Notes: generated by a model not told the origin, from the sequence alone. A DNA stretch of 64,000 nucleotides from Lithospermum erythrorhizon (GCA_019722365.1 JADFUC010002295.1:806001-870000), one strand, 5' to 3'; shown: positions 35,628 through 49,700, counted from the first letter of the stretch. Numbers and translations are program-made.

Positions 35628-38382
35628 CCTTTTCTTCCCTCTACCTAATTCATCTCTAGAATCACTAATCCAACAAATACACGAAAATACGTTACTTCAT
35701 AAATGCATAAAGTTCCCATAAACATAATTATCGAGCACGACAATAAGCCCATCTATGCTATAACATTTTTTAGCCAGTAGACAACATGTCCATAACATAT
35801 CATATATATAATGCCAAAGACACAATTAAAAACGGCTGATTCGGTAGTGAGTAAGTGAAAACTACATCTAAGAAGCTAGCGTTAATTTTAACGAAAAATA
35901 TACATCGTATCCATATAGTGGAATAAACATGATAAAAGTAATACTAACATATTAAATTCAAAAACTGAATTTATAGAGGAATCGAAAAAAAGAAAAATCC
36001 GTGTATTGTGAAAAATTACATGAATCTAGGAGGCGCGTGAAATAGCTTGTCCATAACTGCTTTAAATCTCTTCTCAGATTCATCCATTCGATTAATATTT
36101 GCTTATTATTCTCCTATTTCAACTACAAGCCTATAAAGCTTTTTATTCTATACTTAGGCTGTTTTTTTGATTGATTTAAATTATTCCTATTGTCAATTTT
36201 TATATTAAATAAACAATATTATGTTCAATTTTCTTATACCTCACGGGAGGGATTCATACAAATCCCAATAAGATTTTTTAAGATCGAAATAATTATTTTA
36301 CCAATGATAATTTCCAGATCATATTTGATAAATAAAAAGAATAGCTTTATTTACCCTAAACATCATTGCGCGATAATGCTTCAACTCATTTGACTGCTTC
36401 GTGAAGATAAATGTATATAAATGTTATTTCAATGTAAATACTGAATCAATCAGCCTATCGCGAGAACGCTGGGCTATTGTGCTGCATTTGTTAGCGGGCT
36501 GGGTCAGTTGTTTGTTTGATTTAACACTGAGTAGTATTGAAAATGCCGGTTCAAGAATTCGATTCGCTTTTTATGCTATAAAGTGTCTCCATTTTATGGA
36601 GCTTTGAAGGACCCAATGAATATTCCAGGCCGGTGTAACAACTAACAAGTACAACCTTGGTGTTATCAGTTTGGGCTTTTGGTATGGTGATCCAAGTGGA
36701 TATATACTCTTCTAGGAGACTAGGACTATTATCCTTTACTTAAAGTACCCATCATATTTCTTTGATTTTTATATTTCAAATGTTTGAAATATTAAAAGGA
36801 TTATTTGAGTAAGATTAATTGAACAATAACTTGTACAAAAGTCAATAAAATACAAAACAAACAAAAGTATCAAAACGTTTCAGTAATTATTGAATCTTAA
36901 CTGATGATGAACCTACTAGCCATCAAAGTTTGCTCAAATTCTTTCCAAGACTAACCTAACATTTCAATTATTGCTAGGTGAATTATGATTCCACTTCAAA
37001 TCTAAGTCGAAGTTTCACAAAATGCACCAAACTAACATTTGCAAGAGTTTACGAGATCTACCTAGATGAATTTAAAAGTATGTCCTTTATTTGGACTTTA
37101 TTTTTGAAACCATTAAAGAAACTTTATTGTTATTGGGACAATGCAACCAAAAATCCTCAATGAAGTAGGTTCATTGCTATTTCACTTGATGATTACCTCT
37201 ATTTCTAGACTTTGCTACTCAACCTAAACTTCTACCTCAGTGTTGTAAACGACCAAAAGTGTCATGCATATTTATGTTGTCGACCAACCATAGCATTAAA
37301 GGGTTTTTTTACTATTTATGCATGATCATACATACCAGCCCTTTTAATAGATTATAATTGTTTGTTGAGAACAAGACGGAGGTACACAAATGCAATTAAT
37401 TTATTTGAAAATATGCAATCATCTATATTGAAAATATCAAAATATATAATTCCTTTATTTATAGTATACCTGTTCAAAATCCACTGAAGAAGAAAGAACA
37501 AGGGAAAAGATAACACTTGCATGCAGCTAGTACATGAAGGCATGGTAAATGGTCCAGAGTCTAATTTGGTCCCTTTTTGAGCTTAGCCTAATCTAGTATT
37601 CCAGATCCCAACACACTCTATATGCTACTTCTCATTATACGGAGTAATAATTTTAATTAGGCCAATCACAAGATTAATTGTACAACAAACTCTTTGATAG
37701 AAATTATGCCTCCGACTAAAAGCGATTACTTTTGAAAAATGTATTTATCAATTAAGATACTTTAAAATACATGTTATCAAATAAATTATTTGACAAACAT
37801 GTATCGATTATTCGATATCTGTCGCCCAAAAATATAAAACTAATTCAAAATATATACCCAGTAGTACATTAGAACCTTGTGTAGCTCAGCAATTCAAGAG
37901 AATAGCACAGCCATGCATCCAATAAATAACCCATGCAAAAAGATTATTGAGTCTGCAATTTCCTGCAAACATCACAAATCTCTGGGGGGCTCTTTGATTT
38001 GTCTAACTGCATTTAAGACCTCATTCTTCATATATCATTTTCATCACTTATTGTTCATCACTCTCTATCTTCTTAAGTTGTTATTATTGCATGTAGTTGT
38101 CCTCGATAATTGTTCAATGTTACTTTACTGCAATAACCTCTGATTATTTTCTTTTGTTGCTTTCCACTTTTTTCTAACCTCTTTTATGAGCAATAAATTA
38201 CAACCAAGAGAGAGAGAGGGCAAGGTTATATCCTTTAGGCATCATTCTCTTTACCTCTTTTTCCATATATACGGAGTACTTCTCTTTGGAATCAAATTTT
38301 AAAAGAACATTGAATTCTGAGCTCTATTTTTCTTTTCTTTTCTCTTCTAAGTGTTACATTTCTTAAGAAATTCTGCTCCAAA
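35628..38382. other. Intergenic DNA between the divergent C3HC and LRR genes
   Basis: The left 450 bp are the promoter side of the C3HC gene, and the right 200 bp the promoter of the LRR gene (CT-rich tracts and a TATA box). Between them is AT-rich DNA with no supported gene. Short TACGGAGTA pieces at about 37640 and 38270 look like stray MITE ends. Confidence 0.5.
38264..38271 (+). promoter_or_regulatory. TATA box of the LRR gene
   Basis: CATATATA preceded by a CT-rich tract (CTCTTTACCTCTTTTTC), 112 bp before the start codon of the LRR gene. Spacing and context fit a plant core promoter. Confidence 0.5.
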
Positions 38383-39985
38383 ATGAAGGCCACTTGCATT
38401 ATTCATGCTAAGATAATTGAATTTGTTGCATGGCTGTTTTTTGGCTTATATATTTTTCAAGGGATTGAAGCAACAGAAGATGATCACTTACTACTCTCTC
38501 CAATGGAGAAAAATGAGCAAGAAGCTCTTTACTCTGCAATTCAAGGCTTTGTTGGGGATGGTTGGAATGGCACTGACCTCTATCCTGATCCTTGTGGATG
38601 GACACCTATAGAGGTACATATTTCAACTTTATCTTACATTGCAAATTTAAATGTTTTTCCTTTCTCATTTAATCATATTATGATTCGATTTCTGTTACCA
38701 CTTAAAATACTTAAGAAACATAACGTATTTTTGGAGTGTGCTTTTATCAACTCAATTCGATTTTCAATTCATTATATTCTTTTCTGATTGCATATAGTTT
38801 ATTATTCTTATACGACTAGTGTAGTAGGAGATTTCACACATTGTGTTTGGATATAAACTTATATGATCACATTTTGCATAGGTAGATTAATTTATCGTTT
38901 GATGATTTTTAGAATTTTATATGCAGGGAGTTTCTTGTGATTTCTCAGATGACTTTTGGCATGTAACTGAATTAAACATAGGCTCGGTTTATGAAAACTC
39001 CCTAGGATGTTCTCCAAATGCAGAATTCAGGCAACAACTATTCAAGCTCAAGTACTTGAAAAGATTATCTTTTACAAATTGTTTCACCTCAGTTCGCAAT
39101 CAACAAGTCTCACTTCCAATATCAGATTGGGACTACTTTGCAAACACCCTTGAATCTCTAGAATTTCGATCAAATTCACACCTCATCGGAACAATTCCAG
39201 CCACATTAGGCCATCTCAAGAACCTCCAATCACTTGTGCTATTGGAAAATGGCCTGACAGGTGAAATACCGCGAAATGTAACTGATTTAATCCACCTGAA
39301 ACGTCTTGTTCTTGCTGGAAACAAATTTGAGGGTCACATTCCAACAGACATTGGAAAGTTAAACGAGCTTCTAATAATTGATGGAAGCAGAAATAAGCTA
39401 TCTGGGCAGTTGCCTTCTACCATTTGGGGCTTGAGTTCATTAATCAAGCTTGATTTGAGCAACAACTTATTACAAGGGACATTGCCTAATGAGCTAGGCT
39501 ACTTAAAGAAACTAACTCTTTTAGACCTCAGTGGAAACAGGTTTTCAGGGGGATTTGGAAAATCACTTGAAGGAATGGTGGAGCTTCAAGAAATGTTGCT
39601 ATCAAATAATCCATTTGGTGGAGACTTGATGGCTATCAAATGGGAAAATCTTGAAAATTTGCAATATTTGGATCTTTCCAATACAAGTTTGATTGGTGAT
39701 GTACCATATTCATTGACAAGAATAATGAAACTGAGGTTTCTTGGGTTGAGTAATAATGGTCTTTCAGGCATCATACCATTTCAAGATTTTGAAAAATTGT
39801 CCAATCTTAATACTCTTTACTTAAATGGAAATAATTTCACAGGGAGACTTGGATTTTCAGAGGAATTTTATGGGAAATTAGGGAGTCGTTTTCGAGTTTA
39901 TGACAATGTAAATTTATGTTGCATGATTGATAAAAAATCATCATCAAAATTCATTGCTAGAGAGGTGAAACCATGTGAGCAATAA
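38383..39985 (+). CDS. Leucine-rich repeat protein, PII-2-like
   Basis: Two exons, 38383-38613 and 38927-39985, join in phase (GAG|GTACAT and TATGCAG|GGAGTT) to give 429 residues. The N-terminus has a hydrophobic signal segment (VAWLFFGLYIFQGIEA, about residues 15-31). A capping region with PDPCGWTPIEGVSCDF and SLGCSPNAEFRQQLFKLKYL follows. About ten plant-type LRRs come next (LKNLQSLVLLENGLTGEIP, LSSLIKLDLSNNLLQGTLP). It ends KFIAREVKPCEQ without a kinase or an obvious membrane anchor. This layout is that of PIRIFORMOSPORA INDICA-INSENSITIVE 2-like proteins, surface LRR proteins linked in Arabidopsis to the response to a root endophyte. AATAAAG just after the stop may serve in polyadenylation. 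All signs are of an intact gene. Confidence 0.92.
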
Positions 39986-42819
39986 TAAAGTTTTCTAGCA
40001 AAGGATTAGTTAGTTATACGAATATTTTTCAAGTGTCGTATGTCTATTTTGTGAGTTGATTTAATGTATGGAAGTTTCTTATTTTTACTTTGTTCTATTG
40101 TAGGCATTGTAAAATTAGCCACATGAAGTCTTAATTTAGGATGTAAAGCTTGATTTGTTTTGTTATTTCCATAGCTTTATTCTATTTTTTCTCACATTCA
40201 TTTATATCTTCAATTTAGCTTAGAATGGAAACAGATTTATAACATGACATGATCCTGAATATTAACAGCCGAGCCGCCTCGAATGACTTTTCGAATTTAA
40301 TTGGTCACCTCAACGAGCCTAAGGCTCGGCGCCTGCTCATGGCTCACCGAAATGAAGTCAAACCGAGACGAAATGCCCGAAATAGCTCAATTTGATGCAC
40401 ATTTCAAATTTTAAAGCTGATAAAGTCAAGACAAAAAATAAATTGGGAGATAAAATAATAACAAATTATATCTCATTGACAACTAAATTATAACAAAAAG
40501 ATCATCATAGCAAAACTGTCTCTGATATTTAAAATGAAATCAAAATGAGATATTTATAATTTACGAATATACACAGATGACCATGAGAATTGTTATTTGC
40601 ATTGTTTGGTCAAGCTCGTCTGTGATGTATCTAGTCAGTTTTCCAGAGCCCGCTCTTTAATGAATAATCGAAATGGCCGATTTTAGCCTGGGACCATTAA
40701 CAATCACTTAATCCCGAATAACACGAACATAATATTTTGAAGTTCTCATGGGCAAGTTAAATCACTAGAACAATAACAAAATTTATGTAATTCTCTTTTG
40801 CGTGACAACATATATGAGAAAATTGTCGAAATTGCCTCCGATGTTAAAGGAGACGAAAGTTAGAATCTTATTACTCTAGTTAGCTTAATTCCTATAATAA
40901 CATTTCTTAAATCTTAATATCCTCGGTATTACGCATAAAAAGTTACACTATCATTTTACGGGGACCAGAGTGCAAGTTTAAACAAAGACTGAATCTAAAA
41001 ACGCTAGTCAGGACCACACTTACTGACCAAATTGCTACATTGTGCACCACAAAGACAACTTTGGCACTCAATTATCGGTAACTATTTCAAAGAATTATCA
41101 CTCACACATGTTATCCACTTGACCATATGTTACATTAAACTGCTCCATCGAACTGGCCTGACGGCCCGGATCTCAAGAGGCCGAATCGGCTCTGTTCGAG
41201 ACCTTGATCAGGTCGACGCTGCATCAAGCTTCGCATCAAATGGCTAATGCTTATCCTTTAACATATTAATGTCTAAATATCACTAAGATACAATAGGTTT
41301 TTTTCTCACCAGTATCGCATAAACCACTAACCTAATACGATACAATGATTACGTCATCCTTTTCTAAAGTCACCATGAAGGTCGGACAAATAAATTCACT
41401 CCACCCATCCGCTGGGTGAAGAAAACATTTACGTGATTCGTCACCATCCTCAAACCTTCCATTTTCACAACACAAGCTCGCCATCGATAACTAGCTTACA
41501 CTCACCTTTGTACAAAAAGCTTCACATTTGATAAAGGTTATTATATAGTGTTTGAGGTCTTCTAATTACGTGATACGATGTTATTTTACCTTAATTCGAT
41601 ATAATTTTAGTAATTTGCTTTTCGCTTTTATTCAGCTTTGCAGAATTATCGGTTAAAGCGAATGAACCTGCCTCTCAATCGAAGATAATGGAAGAAATTC
41701 ACTCGCTGCTATAATGAAGTCATTTATCCAAGCATCGCGATTCACCATCAATACAGTAAGCACAAGAACTCTATAAAAGAGTATAAGCTTGTAGTGAAAG
41801 CTGATATATCTTTGAATTCTCAGAAGTCATCAACTTTGCTGAGCTTTTGGCGCACCATCGAAGCCGCAAGAAGAAATTGAGAAATCAATTACATATCGCG
41901 CACCAATAAGTCTAGTTGATTACTTTAATTGGCCAATATTTTAATTCAAGTTATTTTTATTGTTAAGGATGAATGCCATTTAATTTTATTTATTATGTCT
42001 CATTATGAACTAATTTTATTATTAGTCGTGACCATGACGTAGTTTCTGACGATGATTTGATTTTCGAGCGACTATTTCTAGTTTCATACTTCCTATTATT
42101 AAAATAATTAGTATTTAATATTCATATCAATATTAAGTCGCTCATAAGTGACACTGTTGTAGCCAGGGCGTACTTTCATTTAATCCTGATAATCGTAACA
42201 CACAAGCTTTACTCTACCATGTATATGGTGTGAATGCTTACGCTATAATTTAATAAAGATAAAGCTATTAAAAACATTCTATTTATCATGTAGACATAGT
42301 TAGTTTCTAGGAGACTAATTGGTGTTAACCCGAGAAGTAATACAATTGTATAGAACGCTATATGAATCATTAGTTAAATTGAATCGGGGACGATCCGACG
42401 AAATCATGCCCAATTACATTTAATATTATATAACCCACTACTTCATTCGCTAGTTTAGTTAATTTAAGTTCTCGAGTCAATTTAGTGGTGCTAGAATCAT
42501 TTACTTGAATTATTGTGTAATTAAGACGTTAAAAAGGGCCTAGCACTTAGATATTGGAATTGTAGACGACACTGTTTTATAATACACACTGACTCGACTG
42601 AACACATAAATTGGTGTTGTCAACATTCGAACAACGAGAATTTCTTTGTCGGATAGATTGCATAAATCATAAACTTCACGCACTCCATCGAATTCTTTCT
42701 TCGAGTATATTTTAATAATGATACTAAGAAACAATTTGTAAATTGATTGTTGATAGTTGTGATTATCTAACAAGAAAATGCTCTCTATTTATGTATCCAA
42801 GAAAATGCTTTCTCGACCA

Positions 42820-43240
42820 CATTTTCTCGCCATAAACGTACCATCGCTACATACCGCGATTTTGATCCCAACCGCTAAATTTAACGGCTATTTCTGTAAT
42901 AATTTATGGCTTTGATCACACGTTACCATGTTTGATCCCAACGGGTAGTTTTTAACCACATAATTTAATAACTTGTCAATAACAATTTAATTTGTGATTC
43001 AATACCACGTTTAGTCCCAACGGCTAGTTAACAGCTCCGTTTGTACTAAACGTGGTACGTTTGGATCACACGGTACCACGTTTGATCCCAACGGATAGTT
43101 TTTTAACGGATATAATTTAATAACGGCTACTTTTATGAATAAACGTGGTAACGTGTGATCAAACACATTTAGTCCCAATGGCTAGCTAACGGCTCTTTTT
43201 GTACTAAACGTGGTAACGTTTGATCAAACGTTACCACGTT
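42820..43240. repeat. Degenerate tandem array with a perfect palindrome
   Basis: Units of roughly 130-170 bp repeat the phrases TTGATCCCAACGG(G/A)TAG, TTTAGTCCCAACGGCTAG, TTTGTACTAAACGTGGTA and (T)GATCACACG(T/G)TACCA. The last 34 bases (43207-43240) form a perfect inverted repeat: the half site is AACGTGGTAACGTTTGA and its exact complement follows with no spacer. Earlier units contain decayed versions of the same palindrome. Confidence 0.75.
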
Positions 43241-43281
43241 AGTTCCCTGCAGAAAAATGCAAAAGACACCATGGAGAGCTC

Positions 43282-43288
43282 TATAAAA
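43282..43288 (+). promoter_or_regulatory. TATA box beside the palindromic array
   Basis: TATAAAA in the context GAGCTCTATAAAAGGGG, 42 bp after the palindrome. It is followed by an A/C-rich leader-like stretch (CAACACATTCCTTCATTTCT) without an early ATG. No intact open frame follows; a transposon or retroelement promoter is the likeliest source. Confidence 0.5.
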
Positions 43289-43398
43289 GGGGCAACACAT
43301 TCCTTCATTTCTCACAACTCACAATCATTTGTAATCAATATCAAAGTAATAACAAGCAATCGCAACACCTTTCTAAGAAATTTTCAACACATTACTTG

Positions 43399-43472
43399 TT
43401 TTTTATTGAAGTCTAAGAATTTTATTGAAGTCTAAGGATTCAATCGAAGTCTAAGGATTTTATCTCAAGTCG
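43399..43472. repeat. Short tandem repeat downstream of the TATA box
   Basis: About four copies of a 17-20 bp unit TTTATTGAAGTCTAAGGAT. The last two are diverged (TCAATCGAAGTCTAAGGAT, TTTTATCTCAAGTC). Confidence 0.7.
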
Positions 43473-46438
43473 TGGGCTCGTTTCGTCAGAATTGCCCAAG
43501 AGGTCTAATGATTTTATGTTAATTTAGAGACATACCGTATGGACGAACTACTGCTATTAACTTAATCCGAATTAAAACAATTCATGGATTTGGCAACATT
43601 TTTGAGGTCAACACTGCAAATCAACAAGTAACTGTTTAACTTCAAACAAAAATTTCTCTCAATTCAATCCTCAATTCTCATCCAAATTAATGAGATCCAG
43701 AGGACAATTAAACTTCAATTTGAATTAATGGTACCAAAAAGAAATGAAAAAAATAAAGAAGTTGTTCAAGATGCAGAAGCTGCAACCCTGTGAGAGGTCT
43801 TTAGAACGGTAGCCCAGCCCAACACTCCACCACTATCACCACCACAACAACAACAAGAGTCCGAGGCTAAGGGTCAACTGTCACAAGGTCAGATCACTTC
43901 GACCGCTTAACTTCAGGAGGTAATGGGCTTATTTAAAAATTGAAGATGCCAAAGTTCAATTATTTGCAACTTTCACTAGTAATTGGTACCCCGAGATAGT
44001 TGCACGATTTCATAATACACTATTAATAGTGTCTGTGGTAGTATCACGGAAGATGATTTAGTTATCAGTTTGGAGTAGAATGACCTGTCTACTATAGTGG
44101 GGCGGCGCAAGAATTACCGCTGAGTTCTAATGATTGTGCGATTTATTCTTAACAATGAACGAGTAGCTAAGAAACACATTTAGCGTGAGGTATTCTGAAC
44201 AACCTTCAAAAGTTTATTTCGGTTGTCATGGTCCTTTACCCACTATCAGTCAAGTGTCGGAGCTACTTTTTATACATGCGTTGTTACGCGAGCTATTGCG
44301 GAATGGGGCTAAGGTCAATTTGCATACATATAATGCTACTACATATGAGCTATCAAAGAAATAACACCCGACTCTAACTCGACGTCAATGATCTCTATTT
44401 TATAAATATTTTCAACTGCAAGACTGACAATCTGCCACACCATTGACCAATTTTACGCCCACATATATACGCGCTGGAAACATTACACCGACGCTAACCC
44501 GACGTCATCCCGACGCGAATCTTAGCGTCGGGAGTTTCCACCCGCCGTAGCGCGCTTCCAGAGGTTTGTATTATTGTTTACGCGAAAGTGTTTGCTCTAG
44601 TTGATCAAGCCAAAAAGAATACAACCTCATTCATTTGCTTGTATGACGGTAGGGTTATCTCGAAACCTTCAGCAGCAACTGAGTTTTCGAAGATTTTCTG
44701 ATCAGCTGGTCCTCAGGCCACCTGTCACATTTTACTTCATTCATCAAACCACAACCTGAAACGCATCTATTCGATCTATAATCATTACAGTGTATTTGAC
44801 ATTTGAATGTCTAATATAAATTAATATGAACTCACATGCAAGACGTTCGATAGTTATTTGGACGCTCGTACTAAATGTTCAATAGTTACTTGAACGCCTA
44901 CATGTATCTTTTGGTTTGTTTTCCCCACACTAATGATTCCTTCTTAGAAGATATGATTATGAATGCCAATGTTGTTAAAAGGAATGTGCTAAAGACAATG
45001 CTTGATTCAGTTTCGATATCCCAATATATTTGCATCGTTGCACTTGTAATCATAGTGTGGACATGCACCCTTAACACTGCCTTGAATGAATGTTCACTCG
45101 TGATTCTTGATGTTAGCCTTTTGGGATCAGGTTTCTTCTGTCTTCTAGAAACATTATCCTATCACTGACTGCATCGCTTATTATAATTCAATTTGTTTTT
45201 GTATCACTCTAGTTATTGTCCATAGATTGTATTTTAGTCCTGATTTTGTCCTTACTGGTTATGATCTTAAAGAACAGCTTGAGATTAATGGTCCTGGGAT
45301 GAGGCTAAATTCTGTTTTGACATAAGAGATTAATGTAAACTGTTTTCCTGGTTGAATTAATAAGGGTTTTTTTCCTAATCAGTCATATCTTATTTGGCGA
45401 AGGTTTTTAAGTAATGTTGCATGTAATTATCTGCAAACCTAGTTGTCTTCAGCGTCATTTACAAAATATCAAACATGAATTAAGAGAGATTGTTTTCATG
45501 TCGATCCAATATGAATTACATAAACTATTTATTAATGAATAAGGGTAAATGAATGTAACATTGACTGAGACTATCAAATTTGATTCCATATAACATGAAA
45601 TATTAAATATTTCAAGCAATTGCATGAATTACTTACTTCTTCTAGGTTAAAGTTGTTTTCAAAGAAAAGTAGTCCTTGTCTCTTTTTACAAAATCAAAAA
45701 CAGAAAAAGATAGATTCTCCACGCCTCACTTTGAATTCACATTAAATTTGTAGTTTGACCTTTACCATTTAGTAGTTCAGAGTACAGAATCACATATTGA
45801 TAGTATTCCAACCATTTAATCCATATAAGTCTTCCAATAAATTAAACAAATCCATGAGATTTCCCTTTAGAGAAATTCTATTTTATAAATGGTCCCCATT
45901 GACTTTAAACTGACCGTTTGCTCCCTGCCACATTTTGACCGTTAAAAGGGTATAAAAATTCAAAACGACCACCTTTATTTCCAATTCTTATATTCGATAG
46001 GTACCCATTAGACAATGTTATAAATATGACATATGTCAAGGTATGGATCGGCAGTATTTAAGTATAATATAGATTGTGATACAAATGATAATAAACATTC
46101 AAACTCTATCTTCTTATATATACTTTTGAGTTTTATATACTACGGAGTATGATTGATTGTAAAATATGTATTAGTTCGTATAATATAATGAATAATTATA
46201 AAATAAAAATACATGAATAATTATAAAGACATGATTGTCAAACACGTTCGAAATAGCTAAATAAACCTTACTCTTTTCCCAAATACCAACCGTTGATCTA
46301 AAAGATTTTAATTGTCACACGACTCACACCATATTACACAATACATTCCGTTAATATCTTCATACGAATAAAGTAAAATCTTAAACCCTGCATTCAAAAA
46401 GATCAACTTGTCAACCGCCTAAAATTCAGCCCTCACGA

Positions 46439-46575
46439 TTTATTCCTCTAATATCACAAAGACAAATATATCGAATATGGTTTATTTCTCTAATATCACA
46501 AAGCATTATATCGAATCTACAAGGATTTATTCCTCTCTCTAATATCACGCCAAGACAAATATATCGAATTAAAGC
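46439..46575. repeat. Tandem repeat upstream of the kinesin gene
   Basis: Three imperfect copies of a 45-60 bp unit containing TTTATT(C/T)CTCTAATATCAC, then AAAGACAAATATATCGAAT. They lie 200-340 bp before the kinesin start codon. Confidence 0.7.
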
Positions 46576-46783
46576 ATTAAGCACAGAATCCATTTTCACA
46601 CTTTTTTTTAACCCCATAATCCATCCTAAATCTTAACGAATCTCCTTCCCCATTTCACTTCTGTTTGCTTAAGCATCATTTTCTCAGCTTAGCTCTCAAA
46701 CTCCAATCACTTTCAATCAAAATCCTTTCAAGAAAATTCCTTATAATGCTTAAGCGAAGAAAGACAAAACTATATATATAGCA

Positions 46784-49700
46784 ATGCCTGTATCTACAAG
46801 ATCACAATTTATCTATAGTAGCAACCGCCAACCAAACAGTAACCCAAATCAAAACCAAAAAATTAATCCAAGAATTGATGAAAAAGATGAACAATGTAGG
46901 AATCCTCATTATGGTCTTAAAGAAAATGAAAGTTTTAACTTTATAGAAAACAGCAAAAAGTTATGCTAAAGAGCCATCTAGTGTAGAATCATTGTTCTAT
47001 CGAAATGGAAATGGGGGAAAAGTTATAAATTTGATGACTTTAGAATGAAGGAAAACGTTCAGTAGTAAGACTGTTTAGGGGAAAATGAAGATGGAAGGAA
47101 ATGAAAACAGTTGAGGCGCAAATTTGAACTATTGTGTAAGAAGCTCAATGGGGTGTCTGAAGTTGCCAGAAGCTCAATGGGTGTTCAAGCTTCTGCCTGC
47201 TTCGGAGTTTAGGGCGGCTATTAATGAAATTAGGGGGAGAGGTAGAGGCGTAACTTTAGTTTTGTGAGGTTAAGGCCAATGGGGAAAAAGGAAAAAGATT
47301 CTGGAGCTAGGTGTTGTGTGAGGATTGTGAATAAGAGGGATGTTTATTTGACTGAATTAGGTAATGAGAATGATTATCTTCGGCTAAAAAGGATCCGTGG
47401 GCGACATTTTACATTTGATGCATCGTTTCCAGAGTCTACTACTCAGCTAGAAGTGTACTCCACAACGTATGTGATTTATACAATCTGTTATGTTTTCATT
47501 TGGTTTTGGTTTTGTCTACTAAAGCTTCAGTTTTCTGCTAGAATATCTATTATGGTTATTTGCTTATTATTTCCGCCTTCAAATCTCTGTGTAGTTTCTA
47601 GTGAATGTAAAATTTAGGGAGTCGAAAATGGTTCAATTTTATTTGCTTTAACTGTGTATGCTTTAACAAATCACATTTTGATTAAGCAGATATGGTAAAT
47701 TAGGTCCTTATAGAATGAATCATGGTGAGAACTGTAACTCCAACGTTGAAGTGTTTTAATGTAGTTTTTGTATGGGGATAGATTAGGATTTTTACCGACT
47801 TTCAAACCTGCAACGTGATCGGATGAGTATAATTGCCTACTATGGTCCTAGTTTTATTTTTATTTTTTAATATCTCCAATTAGTCGTAGACTTGTAGTTC
47901 GTATATTTTGGTTTATACATCTAGCTGACATGAAATTGTAACTTTTACATCAGACTGTTCCTTTTATTAAGATCTCGAGTTTCTGATCAGAATGATTTTT
48001 AACATGATGAAGTTCGTGTCCAACTGCAGAACAGCAGAGCTTGTTGAAGCTGTGTTGCAGGGGAGAAATGGTTCCGTCTTCTGTTATGGGGCCACAGGAG
48101 CTGGAAAGACACATACAATGCTCGGAAGTGTGGAGAGCCCGGGGGTAATGGTATTGGCAATCAAGGACCTCTTTAACAAGATAAGGCAAAGGAGCTTTGA
48201 TGGAAACCATGTAGTTCATCTTTCTTACCTCGAGGTGTACAATGAATCTGTGAGAGATTTGCTTTCTCCTGGAAGGCCTCTGGTCCTCAGAGAAGACAAA
48301 CAGGTTTTGTCAACCTTCTCTGTTTACAATCCTTTAGTCATAACTAAAATACTCTCGTGTGTCTGCAAATGTCAAAGTTGAATGATAATTTGAATACTGC
48401 TTATTTCCTTGCATGAAGAATAACGTACATTTCTAGTAAAACAATTGGCACAAAAGTTGAGAGATTTATGGAAGCTATTTGAGTTTTCTATTGATGAATT
48501 AATAATGATAAGAATGTCCTTCGAAATTCATCCATGCAAATGGCGTTATAAACTGGTTTTGGAAGTCTTCCCCATTTTTATCCATTATTTAGAAAGTATA
48601 ACTGCTACAAAAGCTCCTAAACACGGGGTGGGTAACTGCAGTATTTGACTATGTTCAACATAATTCCTGATATGCTTTGGTAATGGTAACAGGCCTCTAC
48701 TCAATACAGAGCATACTCCAATCGATATAAGTTCTCTGCTTTAGATTTTCATAAATTAACTAGTACCATACAGATTTTTGAAGTACAATCTTTGCTTTAC
48801 AGGTAATGTCATTACTCAACAAGGCAATCGGAATCGAACAGAAACCACTGTACAAACCACCACGCCTTTATACTAGGAGATGAGAGAGAGGGGTGTCATT
48901 ACTAGATATTTTTCAATAACTTCTATAATAAGAAAAATCTGCAAGTTCAACCTGTTCAAGCATTTGTAGGGAGTAACTTATAAGCTCCTGAAAAGTCAAC
49001 ACCCTCTTACTCTTTCTTTTAGATCATTTCAGAGTCAAGTTTTAATTATATTAGGCCTGAAGTCTGAGTTAGCACGTGAAGGGGATGCTTCTAATAATAT
49101 TATTTAACTAGTCTGGGAAGCTGTCACTTATTGATCTTGGTGCCGGGTCAGAGAGAGCTCTTGCCACTGATCAACGGACACTTAGATCCTATATCGCACC
49201 AAACTTATCAGTTTGTTAAGATATTAGTCAAGCACTTCATTTCTCTAGCAGGAAACCAAATTTGGGCTGACTTGTTAAAGAACTGCATTTAAGGTAGTCT
49301 CCTGTAATTCTGTTTCAAATTGATATTAATTTTGGATTAATCTAATTCAGGCCAGCATGATGCTCATTTTATTTATTTCTCTTTTCTTAGAGTAATCCTC
49401 TTTATGCTGGAAATAGCTATCTTATTAATTACATTATGTTACTGTTTTTTAACACCTAGATTAGCCCACATAATTATATCCATAGAATTGAAACCGTTGG
49501 TTTTTTACCTCACATGTATAGAGAATGAGGAATACTCCACTGCCTGAATCTGAAACAGACCAGGCCAAGTTACTATTGGAGTTGCAGAAAGAAAATCGTG
49601 AGCTGAGAATGCAGTTCGCTCGCCAACAACAAAAGCTGTTAGCAGTTCAAGCTCAGGCCTTGGCAGCAAATTCTTCACCTGCCCCTTCTAAAGTGGTCTC

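Larger units (their letters stand above)
39986..46783. other. Long repeat-rich gap between the LRR and kinesin genes
   Basis: There is no supported protein gene in 6.8 kb. It contains GC-richer patches of repeat character (40260-40400 with GAGCCGAGCC-like and GGCTCGGCG phrases), a tandem array with a palindrome and a TATA box (42820-43470), GACG-rich subterminal-type repeats (44365-44550) and an array at 46439-46575. The stretch 42.8-44.1 kb may be the remains of an LTR or other retroelement promoter and leader, but no retroelement protein motif was seen. A 97-codon frame at 44875 (hydrophobic, with [16 protein letters not shown]) matches nothing I know. Confidence 0.5.

Noticed and set aside
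44875..45168. 97-codon hydrophobic plus-strand frame
   Set aside because: No family resemblance, no promoter or splice support, in repeat-rich DNA.
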